A DNA stretch of 64,000 nucleotides from Maridesulfovibrio salexigens DSM 2638 (GTDB lineage Bacteria; Desulfobacterota; Desulfovibrionia; Desulfovibrionales; Desulfovibrionaceae): NCBI RefSeq assembly GCF_000023445.1, contig NC_012881.1, forward strand, positions 2,658,501 to 2,722,500, given 5' to 3'. A model generated the notes under the pieces. The model was not told the DNA's origin. It worked only from the letters and a program-made list of their open reading frames with translations, and searched no databases. The position numbers and the translations under genes were made by a program. This document shows, one piece after another, positions 44,402 to 53,020 of this stretch. Position 1 is the first letter of the stretch. Every line of letters begins with the position of its first letter.

Positions 44402-45271
44402 CTACGAAGCCTTAGCCTTCACTAAAGGGACTTCATGCAGAATCTTGTCCTTGGACTTCTTCTCCTCCCGGCGCATCTTGATATACTTGCGGGTAATATT
44501 CCTGAGGGCTTCAGCTTTCTCTTCGCGGTCATCCACAACAAGGAAAGCTGCAAGTTTTCTTTCCAGTTTGTAGGGATTCTGCTCATTTTTAATTGCAATT
44601 ACGCCATCAAGAATCATCTTCTGGTTAATCAGTTCGTTGCGGGTCCGGCAGCGTACTGTTTCGGCCATAGGTGCAAAGATCATGTTACTGAAGATTACGC
44701 CATAGAGGGTTGAAATAAAGGCAACCGGAATATGTTTAAGAATCATTGCCGGATTATCGATGCCCATAAGCAGGCCGATCAAACCGATTACTGAACCAGC
44801 AACACCGAAAGCAGGGGCAAAACGGGCCATAGACTGGAATACACGCTCGGATTCCCCGCGGCGCATATTAAAAAATGACATTTCAGTCTTCAGGCAATCT
44901 TTGATTTCATCTTCCTCAAAATTATCCACCAGCAGCATGAGTGCATGGCGCAAAAAAGAAATTGTAGTTTTCTCGCCCGCTTTTTCAAGGGAAAGCATGC
45001 CGTCCATCTTGGACCGGACACTCAGGTCAAGCAGAGTCTCAACAATCTCTTCATGGGTAGCAAGACGGCTGGAATAAGTATCCTGCACAACCCGGAAAGC
45101 TTCACGAAGCTGCTCCACCGGATAGCTGAGCAGAACCGCAACAGCCAAACCGGAAAGGACAATGGCAAGGGCCGCAGCGTTCCAGTAAAGGGCAATTCCA
45201 CCGCTAAGCCAGAAGCTTCCGGCAAAGATTGATGCGGCAACGATGACACCGATTAAATTCTTTTTATTCAT
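44402..45271 (-). CDS. MotA/TolQ/ExbB-family proton channel protein (orphan MotA-like)
   Basis: This 289-residue protein has two N-terminal helices, a large cytoplasmic loop (about 60-150), and two further helices with MARFAPAFGVAGSVIGLIGLLMG and HIPVAFISTLYGVIFSNMIFAP, the conserved Pro and Gly pattern of MotA. The C-terminal tail is unusually Lys-rich. It forms the stator ring with the MotB-like partner encoded 11 bp upstream. No flagellar genes are adjacent, so it may serve flagella in trans or another energised process. AGGAGG precedes the ATG. Confidence 0.9.
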   Translation of the reverse strand: MNKKNLIGVIVAASIFAGSFWLSGGIALYWNAAALAIVLSGLAVAVLLSYPVEQLREAFRVVQDTYSSRLATHEEIVETLLDLSVRSKMDGMLSLEKAGEKTTISFLRHALMLLVDNFEEDEIKDCLKTEMSFFNMRRGESERVFQSMARFAPAFGVAGSVIGLIGLLMGIDNPAMILKHIPVAFISTLYGVIFSNMIFAPMAETVRCRTRNELINQKMILDGVIAIKNEQNPYKLERKLAAFLVVDDREEKAEALRNITRKYIKMRREEKKSKDKILHEVPLVKAKAS

Positions 45272-45282
45272 TACAGACCTCC

Positions 45283-46005
45283 TTACTGGGCACTGACGTC
45301 GGTATTAATGACTACGATCTCGACCCTGCGGTTGTTTCCTTCTACCTTGCCCATATCATCGGGCAATTCCGGGGCAACCCCGCCGCGTCCGCTGACTATA
45401 ATACGGACCGGATCGATTGATTTTGTATTGATCAGAAATTCTGCGACCTTGGCGGCGCGTCTTGCGGAAAGCTCAAAAGAGTTCTGCGCGCCCACTTTGG
45501 CGGCATCAGAAGCATCAGTATGGCCGATAATATGAATGGCGTGCTTACTGGTTTTGAGAACCTCAGCAACTTCAGCAAGATATTGGCGGGTCTTATCTTC
45601 AAAAATATTCTGTCCGGGAGCAAAAAAGGCATTACCGCGCATGACAATCTTAAGCTCGCCGTCCTCTTCCTTCATACTCACCGCACCGTCATCGCTGCGG
45701 TAAAGCACATCTTCAGGAGTCATGATAACTCTGGCCGAACTGGACATGGCATCACGGTGAAATGAAATCATTTCGATCAATCCGTCAGCAGGATTCATTG
45801 CCACCTCTGACTGGGCGTTACCTTCGAAAATGACTTTTATATTTTCCTTCGATTGGCTGTAGATAAACAGCACAACAAAAAGAACGAACATAACCATCAT
45901 CAGGTCTGACCACGGAACAGCCCAGCCATTCATGCCGGAAGTATCCGCATCTCCTGATTTAAATTCCATAAGGTCAAGTTCACATTTCATTTCATCGAAT
46001 TTCAT
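45283..46005 (-). CDS. MotB-like OmpA-domain stator protein
   Basis: This roughly 240-residue protein has one membrane helix with the conserved proton-binding Asp in VPWSDLMMVMFVLFVVLF, then a periplasmic region and a C-terminal OmpA-like peptidoglycan-binding domain (IHIIGHTDASDAAKVG, ELSARRAAKVAEFLI, GRGGVAPELP, NRRVEIVV). This is the MotB architecture. GGAG six bases before the ATG at 46005 supports this start over a GTG-like extension at 46017. A sigma-54-type promoter lies about 60 bp upstream. The gene is paired with the MotA-like gene. Confidence 0.9.
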   Translation of the reverse strand: MKFDEMKCELDLMEFKSGDADTSGMNGWAVPWSDLMMVMFVLFVVLFIYSQSKENIKVIFEGNAQSEVAMNPADGLIEMISFHRDAMSSSARVIMTPEDVLYRSDDGAVSMKEEDGELKIVMRGNAFFAPGQNIFEDKTRQYLAEVAEVLKTSKHAIHIIGHTDASDAAKVGAQNSFELSARRAAKVAEFLINTKSIDPVRIIVSGRGGVAPELPDDMGKVEGNNRRVEIVVINTDVSAQ

Positions 46006-46064
46006 ACCATGCTCCATCGTCTGATGAGTTCGGGATAGACCCGCGGTTCTCTTTCGATTCTTGA

Positions 46065-46081
46065 AGCAAGGGTAATGCCAA
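46065..46081 (-). promoter_or_regulatory. Sigma-54-type (-24/-12) promoter of the orphan motor operon
   Basis: On the minus strand TTGGCATTACCCTTGCT has GG and GC ten bases apart, in the spacing of the TGGCAC-N5-TTGC consensus. Only the base after GGCA differs. The predicted start of transcription is about 48 bases before the motB-like ATG. Confidence 0.6.
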
Positions 46082-46084
46082 TCG

Positions 46085-46105
46085 CTGTAACAGTGTATAT
46101 TACAG
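46085..46105. promoter_or_regulatory. Inverted repeat next to the sigma-54 promoter
   Basis: CTGTAA, nine bases, TTACAG. It lies immediately upstream of the -24 element and might bind a regulator. Confidence 0.3.
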
Positions 46106-46146
46106 GGGCTAAGAAAGACTATTTTTACTTAAGGAAAGGATAAAAA

Positions 46147-46206
46147 ATGAAAAAGTCAAAAACAGGACATAAACGAATGGTCCGAAAAAAAAGACGCTCG
46201 CCGTAA
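46147..46206 (+). CDS. Possible 19-residue basic micro-peptide
   Basis: ATG to TAA encodes MKKSKTGHKRMVRKKRRSP, with AAGGA six bases upstream (a tandem AAGGAAAGGA). Ten of its 19 residues are Lys, Arg or His. Its stop codon lies in the terminator loop at 46187-46221. Such short frames arise by chance, so I rate it low. No promoter is obvious. Confidence 0.25.
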   Translation: MKKSKTGHKRMVRKKRRSP

Positions 46207-46221
46207 TCGGCAAGCGTCTTT
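46187..46221 (-). terminator. Terminator of the metallo-beta-lactamase-fold gene
   Basis: In minus-strand RNA GACGCUUGCCG pairs with CGGCGAGCGUC (one U-G pair) around AUUA, followed by eight U residues. Half of this hairpin is also copied within the 97-bp tandem duplication. Confidence 0.8.
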
Positions 46222-46408
46222 CAATTAATCTGCTATACTGAAAAAATATTACAGGTCGATACACAACCCGTCCTGAGCCATGATAATTTTATCCGGCCTG
46301 AACTCGGCAAGCGTCTTTCAATTAATCTGCTATACTGAAAAAATATTACAGGTCGATACACAACCCGTCCTGAGCCATGATAATTTTATCCGGCCTGAAC
46401 TCGGCAAG
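46207..46408. repeat. 97-bp perfect tandem duplication at the 3' end of the MBL gene
   Basis: Bases 46207-46303 and 46304-46400 are identical (97 bp), and the next eight bases, TCGGCAAG (46401-46408), start a third copy. The repeat covers the final 55 bases of the MBL coding region and one arm of its terminator. The same eight bases sit at each junction. Confidence 0.97.
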
Positions 46409-47302
46409 TTGTGAAAATTCAATGGTATCATCCAGAAACTTCTGGAGCTGGAAATCGTCCCGCACCGGTTCCTGATGAAAAAGGCAAAGGGTTTTAACCT
46501 TAGCCATACCGGAAAGCTCAACCGCAATGATATTGTTGGAATGTCCCCAGTCCTCCTTGATGGAATTAGCCTCGGCAAAAGAATACTGGGCATCCATGAT
46601 CAAAAGATCAGCTTCCTTGAAGAACTCAACAAACCCTTTATCCGCAAGGGCAGTAGCACTTTTGTGCTCACAATCAGTTGAGTAGACCGCGGACTTACCG
46701 TTTTTTTCAAAACGATACCCGAAGGACCCGCCCGGATGGTATTGGGCCTTGATCTCAATATCTACCCCGGCGATTTGAAATTTCTGCCCGGTCTTTAAAC
46801 GAACGAACTCAAATTCCGCAGCCAGATTATCAAAATGTACCGGAAAGCAAGGTTCACTTTGCTGATCTCGCAGGACTTTTTCAATATTGGGATGCCCGCC
46901 GTAAAATGTTATTTTATTACCGGGAATATAAGCAGGTACAAAGAATGGAAAACCCTGAACATGATCCCAATGCAAGTGGGACATGAGGATATGAAAATGC
47001 GCTCCCGGGGCACCATGACGATCCGCCATAATTTTGTTGCCCAGATCACGCAATCCGGTTCCGCAATCGCAAATTATATACTCATCGCCCTGCCCTTCAA
47101 TCTGGATACAGGGGGTATTAGTCCCATAAGAACCTCGAACAGGAAAAGGGAGCTCATTGTCAATAAACTGGTCAAGATCCGTAGTTGAATCGATTCCCTT
47201 TTCAACTGCGATCTCAAGTGCAGCCTTGACTTTGGCTCTGGCTCTTTCGGCATTGAATGTGGCAGACAGGGAACCGCGCGCTCCCCAGATGCATACCTTC
47301 AT
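46346..47302 (-). CDS. Metallo-beta-lactamase-fold hydrolase
   Basis: This 318-residue protein starts with MKVCIWGARGSLSATF and has the metal-binding LMSHLHWDHVQGFPFF motif (HxHxDH), later SAVYSTDCEHKS, ADLLIMDAQYSFAE and DWGHSN. It is close to the MBL-fold groups acting on phosphodiesters or signalling nucleotides, but the substrate is unknown. The stop codon and last 18 codons lie in the second copy of the tandem duplication, while the other copy is beyond the stop. GCAGGAG precedes the ATG. Confidence 0.88.
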   Translation of the reverse strand: MKVCIWGARGSLSATFNAERARAKVKAALEIAVEKGIDSTTDLDQFIDNELPFPVRGSYGTNTPCIQIEGQGDEYIICDCGTGLRDLGNKIMADRHGAPGAHFHILMSHLHWDHVQGFPFFVPAYIPGNKITFYGGHPNIEKVLRDQQSEPCFPVHFDNLAAEFEFVRLKTGQKFQIAGVDIEIKAQYHPGGSFGYRFEKNGKSAVYSTDCEHKSATALADKGFVEFFKEADLLIMDAQYSFAEANSIKEDWGHSNNIIAVELSGMAKVKTLCLFHQEPVRDDFQLQKFLDDTIEFSQLAEFRPDKIIMAQDGLCIDL

Positions 47303-47460
47303 TAATTACTCCTGCTCAAAAATTTATTAATTATTACATCCAGAAGCACAAAAGAGCAACAAAAGTGTATAAAAAATAACATGATCCCAACTAGGGGCAT
47401 TCACATTTAATCATTTTCAAACTATCAACCAAAGGTATCAATTACTAAAAAGGAATCATC

Positions 47461-48063
47461 ATGAGCATATATAAAGCCGTTAAACCGCTGACACTTGGAT
47501 CAGGCTCCCCGCGCCGCAAGGATCTGCTGCAATCAGCCGGACTGGTATTTGAAATTAAACCCGCAACCTGTGAAGAGCCTACCCCGACTCCCGGTCAGGA
47601 TCCGGAAGACTACGCAATAAAAATGGCTGAACTGAAAGCCATAAACGTAGCTGAAAACAATCCCGGAACCTACGTTCTCGGTTCTGATACCATAGTCGTC
47701 CGTGACCGCGACATCCTCGGCAAGCCCGTAAACCGCGAAGAAGCCTACGAAATGGTGAAGTCCCTTTGCGGGCGCAAGCATAAGGTAATCAGCGGCTGCG
47801 CTCTGATTTCACCGGAAGGCGAAAAACAAAGCTACGCAGTCTCCACTGAAGTTGAATTCATAGATTTCAACGAAGCGGCAGTACGAGCCTACGCCGCCAC
47901 CGGAGAACCGGACGACAAAGCCGGAGCATACGCCATTCAAGGACAAGGAGCATTTCTGGTCAAAGGAATCAGCGGATCATACACCAACGTAGTGGGTCTG
48001 CCCTTAGCACGCGTTATTGAAAGCTTGATGGATTGGGGCGTGGTTGTTGCGGGTGAGGGATAA
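47461..48063 (+). CDS. maf: Maf-family nucleotide pyrophosphatase
   Basis: This 200-residue protein has LTLGSGSPRRKDLLQSAG at the start, VLGSDTIVVRDRDILGKPVN, and GEPDDKAGAYAIQGQGAFLV, which define the Maf family. Members hydrolyse non-canonical or dTTP/UTP-type nucleoside triphosphates to monophosphates. AAGGA lies before the ATG. Confidence 0.95.
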   Translation: MSIYKAVKPLTLGSGSPRRKDLLQSAGLVFEIKPATCEEPTPTPGQDPEDYAIKMAELKAINVAENNPGTYVLGSDTIVVRDRDILGKPVNREEAYEMVKSLCGRKHKVISGCALISPEGEKQSYAVSTEVEFIDFNEAAVRAYAATGEPDDKAGAYAIQGQGAFLVKGISGSYTNVVGLPLARVIESLMDWGVVVAGEG

Positions 48064-48173
48064 AAAAACATACACTCAAGTAGGTTTACTACCGTGGTTC
48101 CTCTTGACCCAACGCAATTTAACGATCACACTGGCGAACCAATTTATATATAAGGAGATAAGGAGGCTTGATC

Positions 48174-49931
48174 GTGAATCTGCAAGACACCCCGACCCTG
48201 AAAAATGCGCTGGCACTTAGCGCCGAGAAATATAGAGACCGCCCCGCTGTCTGCTTTGTGGGTGAAGACCCCATGACCTACGGCGAATTCAAAAAGCTGG
48301 TGGACGATATTTCCCTGTTACTGCACAGCCGCAGCATCACCAAAGGTGACAAAGTTGCCATCCTTAGTGAGAACATGCCCAACTGGGGGGCCGCTTATCT
48401 TGCCATCACCTGCATGGGTGCCATTGCCATTCCGATACTCACCGAATTTCACGAAGGTGCAGTTCATCACATTCTCCGCCATTCCGAATCAAAGGCCATC
48501 TTTGTATCCGAGCGTTTGCAGCACAAAGTGGATGAGTATGAATCCGACAACCTCCACACCGTCATCACTCTCAATGACTTTTCTCTTTCCACGAATGAAG
48601 GACTGCGCCAGACTTTCAAGGAAGGCATGGTTCACGCTCGCAAATCCTTTGAACAAGTCAAGGAGCAGGTTAAAGAGCGAATCAGCAAGGAACTTGAGAA
48701 ATACACGGATAAGGGCAAGGAATATGTTCGTCCGTCTACTGAAATAGCCGTTGATGACGTTGCCGCTATCCTATACACCTCCGGAACCACGGGAAGCTCT
48801 AAAGGTGTAATTCTCACACACCGCAACATTGTATTTAATGCCATTGCTAGTGCCAATATCGTTGACGTGAATACCGAGGATCGCCTTGTTTCGGTCCTGC
48901 CGCTGGCACATACATTCGAATGTACACTGGGCATGGTTTTACCGCTCATCCACGGAGCGTCCATTCATTACCTTCGTAAGCCGCCAACCCCCAAAACACT
49001 GCTTCCGGCCATGGCCATGGTCAAACCGACCATGCTGCTCATCGTGCCGTTGATTATCGAGAAAATTTTCAAGAACCGTGTTCAACCCAAGCTCAAGGGT
49101 TCCGGTATCATGCGTAGTGTCATGAAGTTCGGTGCCGCCCGTAAAAAGCTCTACTCGGTTGCCGGTAAAAAACTCATGGAAGCCTTTGGCGGACAGCTTC
49201 GCTGTATGCCTATCGGCGGTGCATTTCTGGCCCCGGAAGTCGAGGAATTTCTCGTGGATTCTGGGCTTCCCTATACCGTTGGCTACGGCATGACCGAAAC
49301 CAGCCCGCTCTGCACCGGTGAACCTGCCAGATCCACCCGTTTCCGTTCTGTCGGGCGCCTGCTTAAAGGTATGGAGATCAAGATAGATAATCCCGACCCC
49401 GAAACCGGCGAAGGCGAGATTCTGGTCAAAGGCCCCAACGTTATGCAGGGCTACTACAAGGCACCCAAAGTCACGGAAGAAGTATTCACAGAAGACGGTT
49501 TCCTTCGCACTGGCGATCTCGGTTATATTGATAAGGACGGATACATTTTCCTGCGCGGTCGCTTAAAAAATGTAATAATCGGGCCCAGTGGCGAAAATAT
49601 TTATCCCGAAGAAGTCGAATCCATTATCGGCGAATGCGACTACGTGTTGGAATCGATTGTCTACCGCGCTGACGGCAAGCTCGTTGCCCGCGTTCATCTC
49701 GATTACGTCAAATTTGATGAGGAACTCGGCACCGGCAAAATGATTGAATCAAAAGCCCGCGATGCCGTACATAAGCATCTTGATTCCATCAAGAAGACCG
49801 TCAACGGCAGGGTCTCCAGCTTTGCGAAAATATCTAAGGTAATCGAGCAAAGTGAGCCGTTTGAAAAAACGCCCACACAAAAAATAAAACGCTATCTCTA
49901 CATAGACATGGAAGAGAACCAAAAGCGTTAA
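48174..49931 (+). CDS. Long-chain acyl-CoA synthetase (AMP-binding family)
   Basis: The protein has about 585 residues and the ANL fold: AILYTSGTTGSSKGVILTHRNI as the ATP/AMP loop, then VGYGMTETSPLC, FLRTGDLGYIDKDGYIFLRGR and a C-terminal lysine region (FEKTPTQKIKRYL). An inserted region at about 150-190 is rich in Glu and Lys. It activates a fatty acid to acyl-AMP and then acyl-CoA. The GTG at 48174 is seven bases after AGGAGG and is preferred; a TTG two codons earlier is too close to it. A terminator follows. Confidence 0.93.
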   Translation: MNLQDTPTLKNALALSAEKYRDRPAVCFVGEDPMTYGEFKKLVDDISLLLHSRSITKGDKVAILSENMPNWGAAYLAITCMGAIAIPILTEFHEGAVHHILRHSESKAIFVSERLQHKVDEYESDNLHTVITLNDFSLSTNEGLRQTFKEGMVHARKSFEQVKEQVKERISKELEKYTDKGKEYVRPSTEIAVDDVAAILYTSGTTGSSKGVILTHRNIVFNAIASANIVDVNTEDRLVSVLPLAHTFECTLGMVLPLIHGASIHYLRKPPTPKTLLPAMAMVKPTMLLIVPLIIEKIFKNRVQPKLKGSGIMRSVMKFGAARKKLYSVAGKKLMEAFGGQLRCMPIGGAFLAPEVEEFLVDSGLPYTVGYGMTETSPLCTGEPARSTRFRSVGRLLKGMEIKIDNPDPETGEGEILVKGPNVMQGYYKAPKVTEEVFTEDGFLRTGDLGYIDKDGYIFLRGRLKNVIIGPSGENIYPEEVESIIGECDYVLESIVYRADGKLVARVHLDYVKFDEELGTGKMIESKARDAVHKHLDSIKKTVNGRVSSFAKISKVIEQSEPFEKTPTQKIKRYLYIDMEENQKR

Positions 49932-50011
49932 CACAAATTTAGTTGACACGTTGAATGCCCAATTAGCATTCGAACAGACTTTCTGATAAACGGCAGAGTT
50001 GCAAAATTACT

Positions 50012-50053
50012 AACCCGTCCCAAGGACCAACGATAGGTTCTTGGGACGGGTTT
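50012..50053 (+). terminator. Terminator after the acyl-CoA synthetase gene
   Basis: AACCCGTCCCAAG (50012-50024) pairs with CTTGGGACGGGTT, with an inner ACC/GGT pairing, and TTTATTG follows. Confidence 0.75.
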
Positions 50054-50105
50054 ATTGCTGGATAACTAACACCTTTTCTGCATATGATTCCCAAAAGGTG
50101 GTAAA

Positions 50106-50762
50106 ATGATTAATGAGAACCCAATACTGGCAACATGGTCTTCTGTAGCTGAGACCTCTGAAGTCTTTCCCGTAATGCCTGATGGTTGCCGCGACTTTAT
50201 CATCAAGCAGAACCCGGGCAGCCCACCGCACCTGTTTGTCTCGCACCTCATGTCTGCACCACAGAAAATATTTGCTCCAAAAGGCACTACATTTATTGGG
50301 GTACGGCTCAAGCCCGGTGCATCAATTAAAATTCACAGACTCATCGGTCATCCCCTGCCGGATTCCATACAAGGGCTGACCGAATTAGCATATGATGCCG
50401 CTTCTATGTCTGGAAATGTCTCGGATATGATGCGCTGTCTAGCTTTGGCAGCGTCACCTGCAACAGCTGCCGGAGATTTGGGTGTAAGTCTGCGTACGTT
50501 ACAGCGCCACACAATGAAGATTACAGGTCGGACTCCCGACTTTTGGCGCAGGCTGTCCCGGGCACGTAAGGCAGCCCGGAGTATACTATCAGGAGCTCCT
50601 TTGCATGAAGTTGCCCCGACGTGTAATTTTTCAGACCAAGCCCATATGACACGGGAATTAAAATGCTGGTTTGCCATGACTCCCGGTGAAATATCCGCCA
50701 GTCGGGATGATAGCCACCATCCAGTGTGGAGCATCTGCCACCTTGGTTATGATACCCCGTAG
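50106..50762 (+). CDS. AraC-type transcriptional regulator
   Basis: The protein has 218 residues. The N-terminal 110 form a beta-rich domain (FPVMPDGCRDFIIK, FIGVRLKPGASIKI) as found in small AraC-like regulators. The C-terminal helix-turn-helix repeat has AGDLGVSLRTLQRHTMKITGRTPDFWRRLSRARKAAR and a second NFSDQAHMTRELK. It controls unknown genes. Its last 16 bp overlap the convergent VOC gene, which could be a regulatory partner. Confidence 0.85.
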   Translation: MINENPILATWSSVAETSEVFPVMPDGCRDFIIKQNPGSPPHLFVSHLMSAPQKIFAPKGTTFIGVRLKPGASIKIHRLIGHPLPDSIQGLTELAYDAASMSGNVSDMMRCLALAASPATAAGDLGVSLRTLQRHTMKITGRTPDFWRRLSRARKAARSILSGAPLHEVAPTCNFSDQAHMTRELKCWFAMTPGEISASRDDSHHPVWSICHLGYDTP

Positions 50763-51136
50763 ACCGGCGAGCAAATTTCAATCAGATAGCCGTTATTGTC
50801 GGCAACATAGGCTGTAGTCTGCCCCCAAGCCTCTTCTCGTACCTCTTGCACCACAGTAGCTCCCGCAGAGCGGGCTTTTTTTAGAGCAGCAGCAACATCA
50901 TCCGTTTCAAAAGCAATTTCAAAAACCGGAGATGAAGGGTTCGGTATTCCGGGCGATTTGCCGAGTTCAGTCATAAGTCGGCGCGAGGAAAAAGACAGTG
51001 TCGTGCTCCCGGTATCTAACTCACCATAGTCTCCAGACTCATGAATCATGGTACGTTTCAGCCCGAAAGCCTGCTCATAAAACTCAATACTACTGGTCAC
51101 GTCCTCAACGTAGAAAATGGTATATTTTAGTTTCAT
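50747..51136 (-). CDS. VOC-family (glyoxalase/bleomycin-resistance fold) protein
   Basis: This 129-residue protein has KLKYTIFYVEDVTSSIEFYEQAFGL at the start, FEIAFETDDVAAALKKARSAGA in the middle and AYVADNNGYLIEICSPV at the end. These are the paired beta-alpha-beta modules of the vicinal-oxygen-chelate fold, with the last Glu probably a metal ligand. The substrate is unknown. AAAGGAG precedes the ATG. It overlaps the AraC gene tail to tail by 16 bp. Confidence 0.9.
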   Translation of the reverse strand: MKLKYTIFYVEDVTSSIEFYEQAFGLKRTMIHESGDYGELDTGSTTLSFSSRRLMTELGKSPGIPNPSSPVFEIAFETDDVAAALKKARSAGATVVQEVREEAWGQTTAYVADNNGYLIEICSPVYGVS

Positions 51137-51378
51137 TAAACTCTCCTTTTTTTAAAACCTACTCTCAGTCAACATTTTAGTCTTGAATAATCGCGACAAA
51201 ATTTGAAATGTGCCATTTTAACTACATACGGAGGCTGGAGAATAAGCCCATTGACGCTCAAGTCTTGGCGTTTTAAAACTTTAATCAATGTAATCGTTCT
51301 GCCCCTTGCCTAAATAATTATAAGCCAGAATAGTTAAGATGAGATTGTTCCGGGGCAAAATTAAATCGGAGACATTCA

Positions 51379-52233
51379 ATGAAAGACTTTAAAATTCGCA
51401 CCATGACTAGAGATGAACTGGACTGGGCCGTGGATATGGCAGCCAATGAAGGTTGGAATCCGGGCTTAAATGATGCCGAAGCATTTTATGCTCAAGACCC
51501 AAATGGATTCCTTATCGGCCTGCTGAATGATACCCCTATCGGATGCATTTCTGCTGTCAGCTACGACAGAGTCTTTGGATTTATCGGGTTCTATATTGTT
51601 GCTAAACCCTATCGGGGAAAAGGTTACGGCATGCAGCTCTGGCGGGCAGCCATGGAAAGAATACAGGGGCATGTGGCCGGCCTTGACGGTGTTTTTGAGC
51701 AGCAGGAGAACTACAGCAAAAGCGGCTTTGACTTCCAATACAGTAATATTCGGTTTGAATTCGACAACACTATACAGGCAGCAACTACACAATCATCTTC
51801 AGAGCTGATCAAAGCTGAGCCAGCTATGCTGGAAGAACTTGTGGCTTATGAAGACAAGCTATTCCCCTGCTCAAGGGAAACATTTTTATCCAAATGGCTG
51901 ACTCTCCCAGACTCTGTCTCCCTTGCATCCCGCACAGGGGGACGCATCAACGGATATGGCACAATAAGGAAATGCCGCTCCGGGAGCAAGATAGGTCCCC
52001 TCTTTGCTGACAACGAAAAAGTCGCTGAGCTTATATTCCAGAACCTTTGTGCTGAGGCTGACACCGATTCACTAATATATCTCGATGTACCGGAAATAAA
52101 CGATCAAGGCTTAGCCTTGGCAGAACGATACGGCATGAAAAAAGTTTTCGGAACAGCGCGCATGTATGCGGGATCGGCACCTGATTTGGATCTGAATCGA
52201 ATCTTCGGTGTCACAACATTTGAGCTTGGCTGA
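51379..52233 (+). CDS. GNAT-family N-acetyltransferase with C-terminal extension
   Basis: The protein has 284 residues. The N-terminal GNAT domain spans about 1-130, with DFKIRTMTRDELDWAVDMAANEGWNPG and the acetyl-CoA loop KPYRGKGYGMQLWRAAM. The C-terminal part (about 150-280) resembles the second domain of YitH-like proteins (Acetyltransf_18): YLDVPEINDQGLALAERYGM. It probably transfers an acetyl group to a small molecule. It stands alone. Confidence 0.88.
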   Translation: MKDFKIRTMTRDELDWAVDMAANEGWNPGLNDAEAFYAQDPNGFLIGLLNDTPIGCISAVSYDRVFGFIGFYIVAKPYRGKGYGMQLWRAAMERIQGHVAGLDGVFEQQENYSKSGFDFQYSNIRFEFDNTIQAATTQSSSELIKAEPAMLEELVAYEDKLFPCSRETFLSKWLTLPDSVSLASRTGGRINGYGTIRKCRSGSKIGPLFADNEKVAELIFQNLCAEADTDSLIYLDVPEINDQGLALAERYGMKKVFGTARMYAGSAPDLDLNRIFGVTTFELG

Positions 52234-52358
52234 TCAGAGAAGACCTTATCATCCCATCTGAAATTTGATCCTATTTTTAAAATGCGTGTTGTTACTGGGG
52301 ATTGCCCGCATTCATAGATTCATGTTATGCAAACAAGAATAAATACAAGGAGTTTTCG

Positions 52359-52724
52359 ATGAAAAAGACGCTTACGGTATCTATCTTTTGTTTGCTGTGC
52401 ATCTCGCTGATACTAATTCAAAGCAAAACAGCGAAAGCTGAAAGTGCAATTGGCAAAGGTGTTGAATACATGTGTTGTAAAACAGCTAATTTCCCTGAAG
52501 GATCATACAAAAAATCATGCTGGAACATGAAATGGAGCTTAGAATTCGTCAAATACTTCTCCAGCCCACGAAAAGGTTGTGGCGAAAAATTCATTGCAAG
52601 ATGTACGTCCGAAACTCCTAGCGAATCAGGTAGGATGTCCAGACTCAACACTATCCCGTGTAAGAAAATATTGGAGTGCCAGTACAAACTTAAAAATGTA
52701 GATGGAAGACTTGTTTGCGAATAA
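52359..52724 (+). CDS. Secreted cysteine-rich small protein
   Basis: The protein has 121 residues. AAGGAG six bases before the ATG at 52359 sets the start; a frame extending 19 codons further upstream has no ribosome site. The signal peptide runs to TAKAES (about 27-29). The mature part has eight cysteines (MCC, SCW, GCG, RCT, PCK, ECQ, VCE) and so could form four disulphides. I do not recognise the family. It may be a periplasmic or exported protein. Confidence 0.7.
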   Translation: MKKTLTVSIFCLLCISLILIQSKTAKAESAIGKGVEYMCCKTANFPEGSYKKSCWNMKWSLEFVKYFSSPRKGCGEKFIARCTSETPSESGRMSRLNTIPCKKILECQYKLKNVDGRLVCE

Positions 52725-52810
52725 TTATGGAGAAAACTCATTTAAGCCATTTCTTTCTCCAGTACTTGTCTCTACTTACTTCTGCTCGATTACTCTGAAA
52801 CTTATAAGAA

Positions 52811-52861
52811 AATAATTAATATGGCCCGTAACTGTTATAGTTACGGGCCATATTAATTATT
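52811..52861. terminator. Very long perfect hairpin, probably a bidirectional terminator
   Basis: A perfect 23-bp inverted repeat (arms 52811-52833 and 52839-52861, loop GTTAT). The core is ATGGCCCGTAACT and its complement, with AATTAAT-type outer pairs. It lies after the cysteine-rich protein gene. Confidence 0.75.
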
Positions 52862-53020
52862 CCCAACTACCCCCAAAAAAAGACACAAAACTGGTGTGGC
52901 AGTATAAAGATTTATTGGCTCAATCCGGCCTATCATGATAAATTTATACTGCTGAAGAGCCTTAAAATATCCTACTAAAATGAGCTGGAAATTTTAAGAA
53001 AATATTCCTTGGGGATAGAT

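Noticed and set aside
46207-46408. Possible CRISPR array
   Set aside because: There are only two identical adjacent 97-bp units, no spacers and no short repeats.
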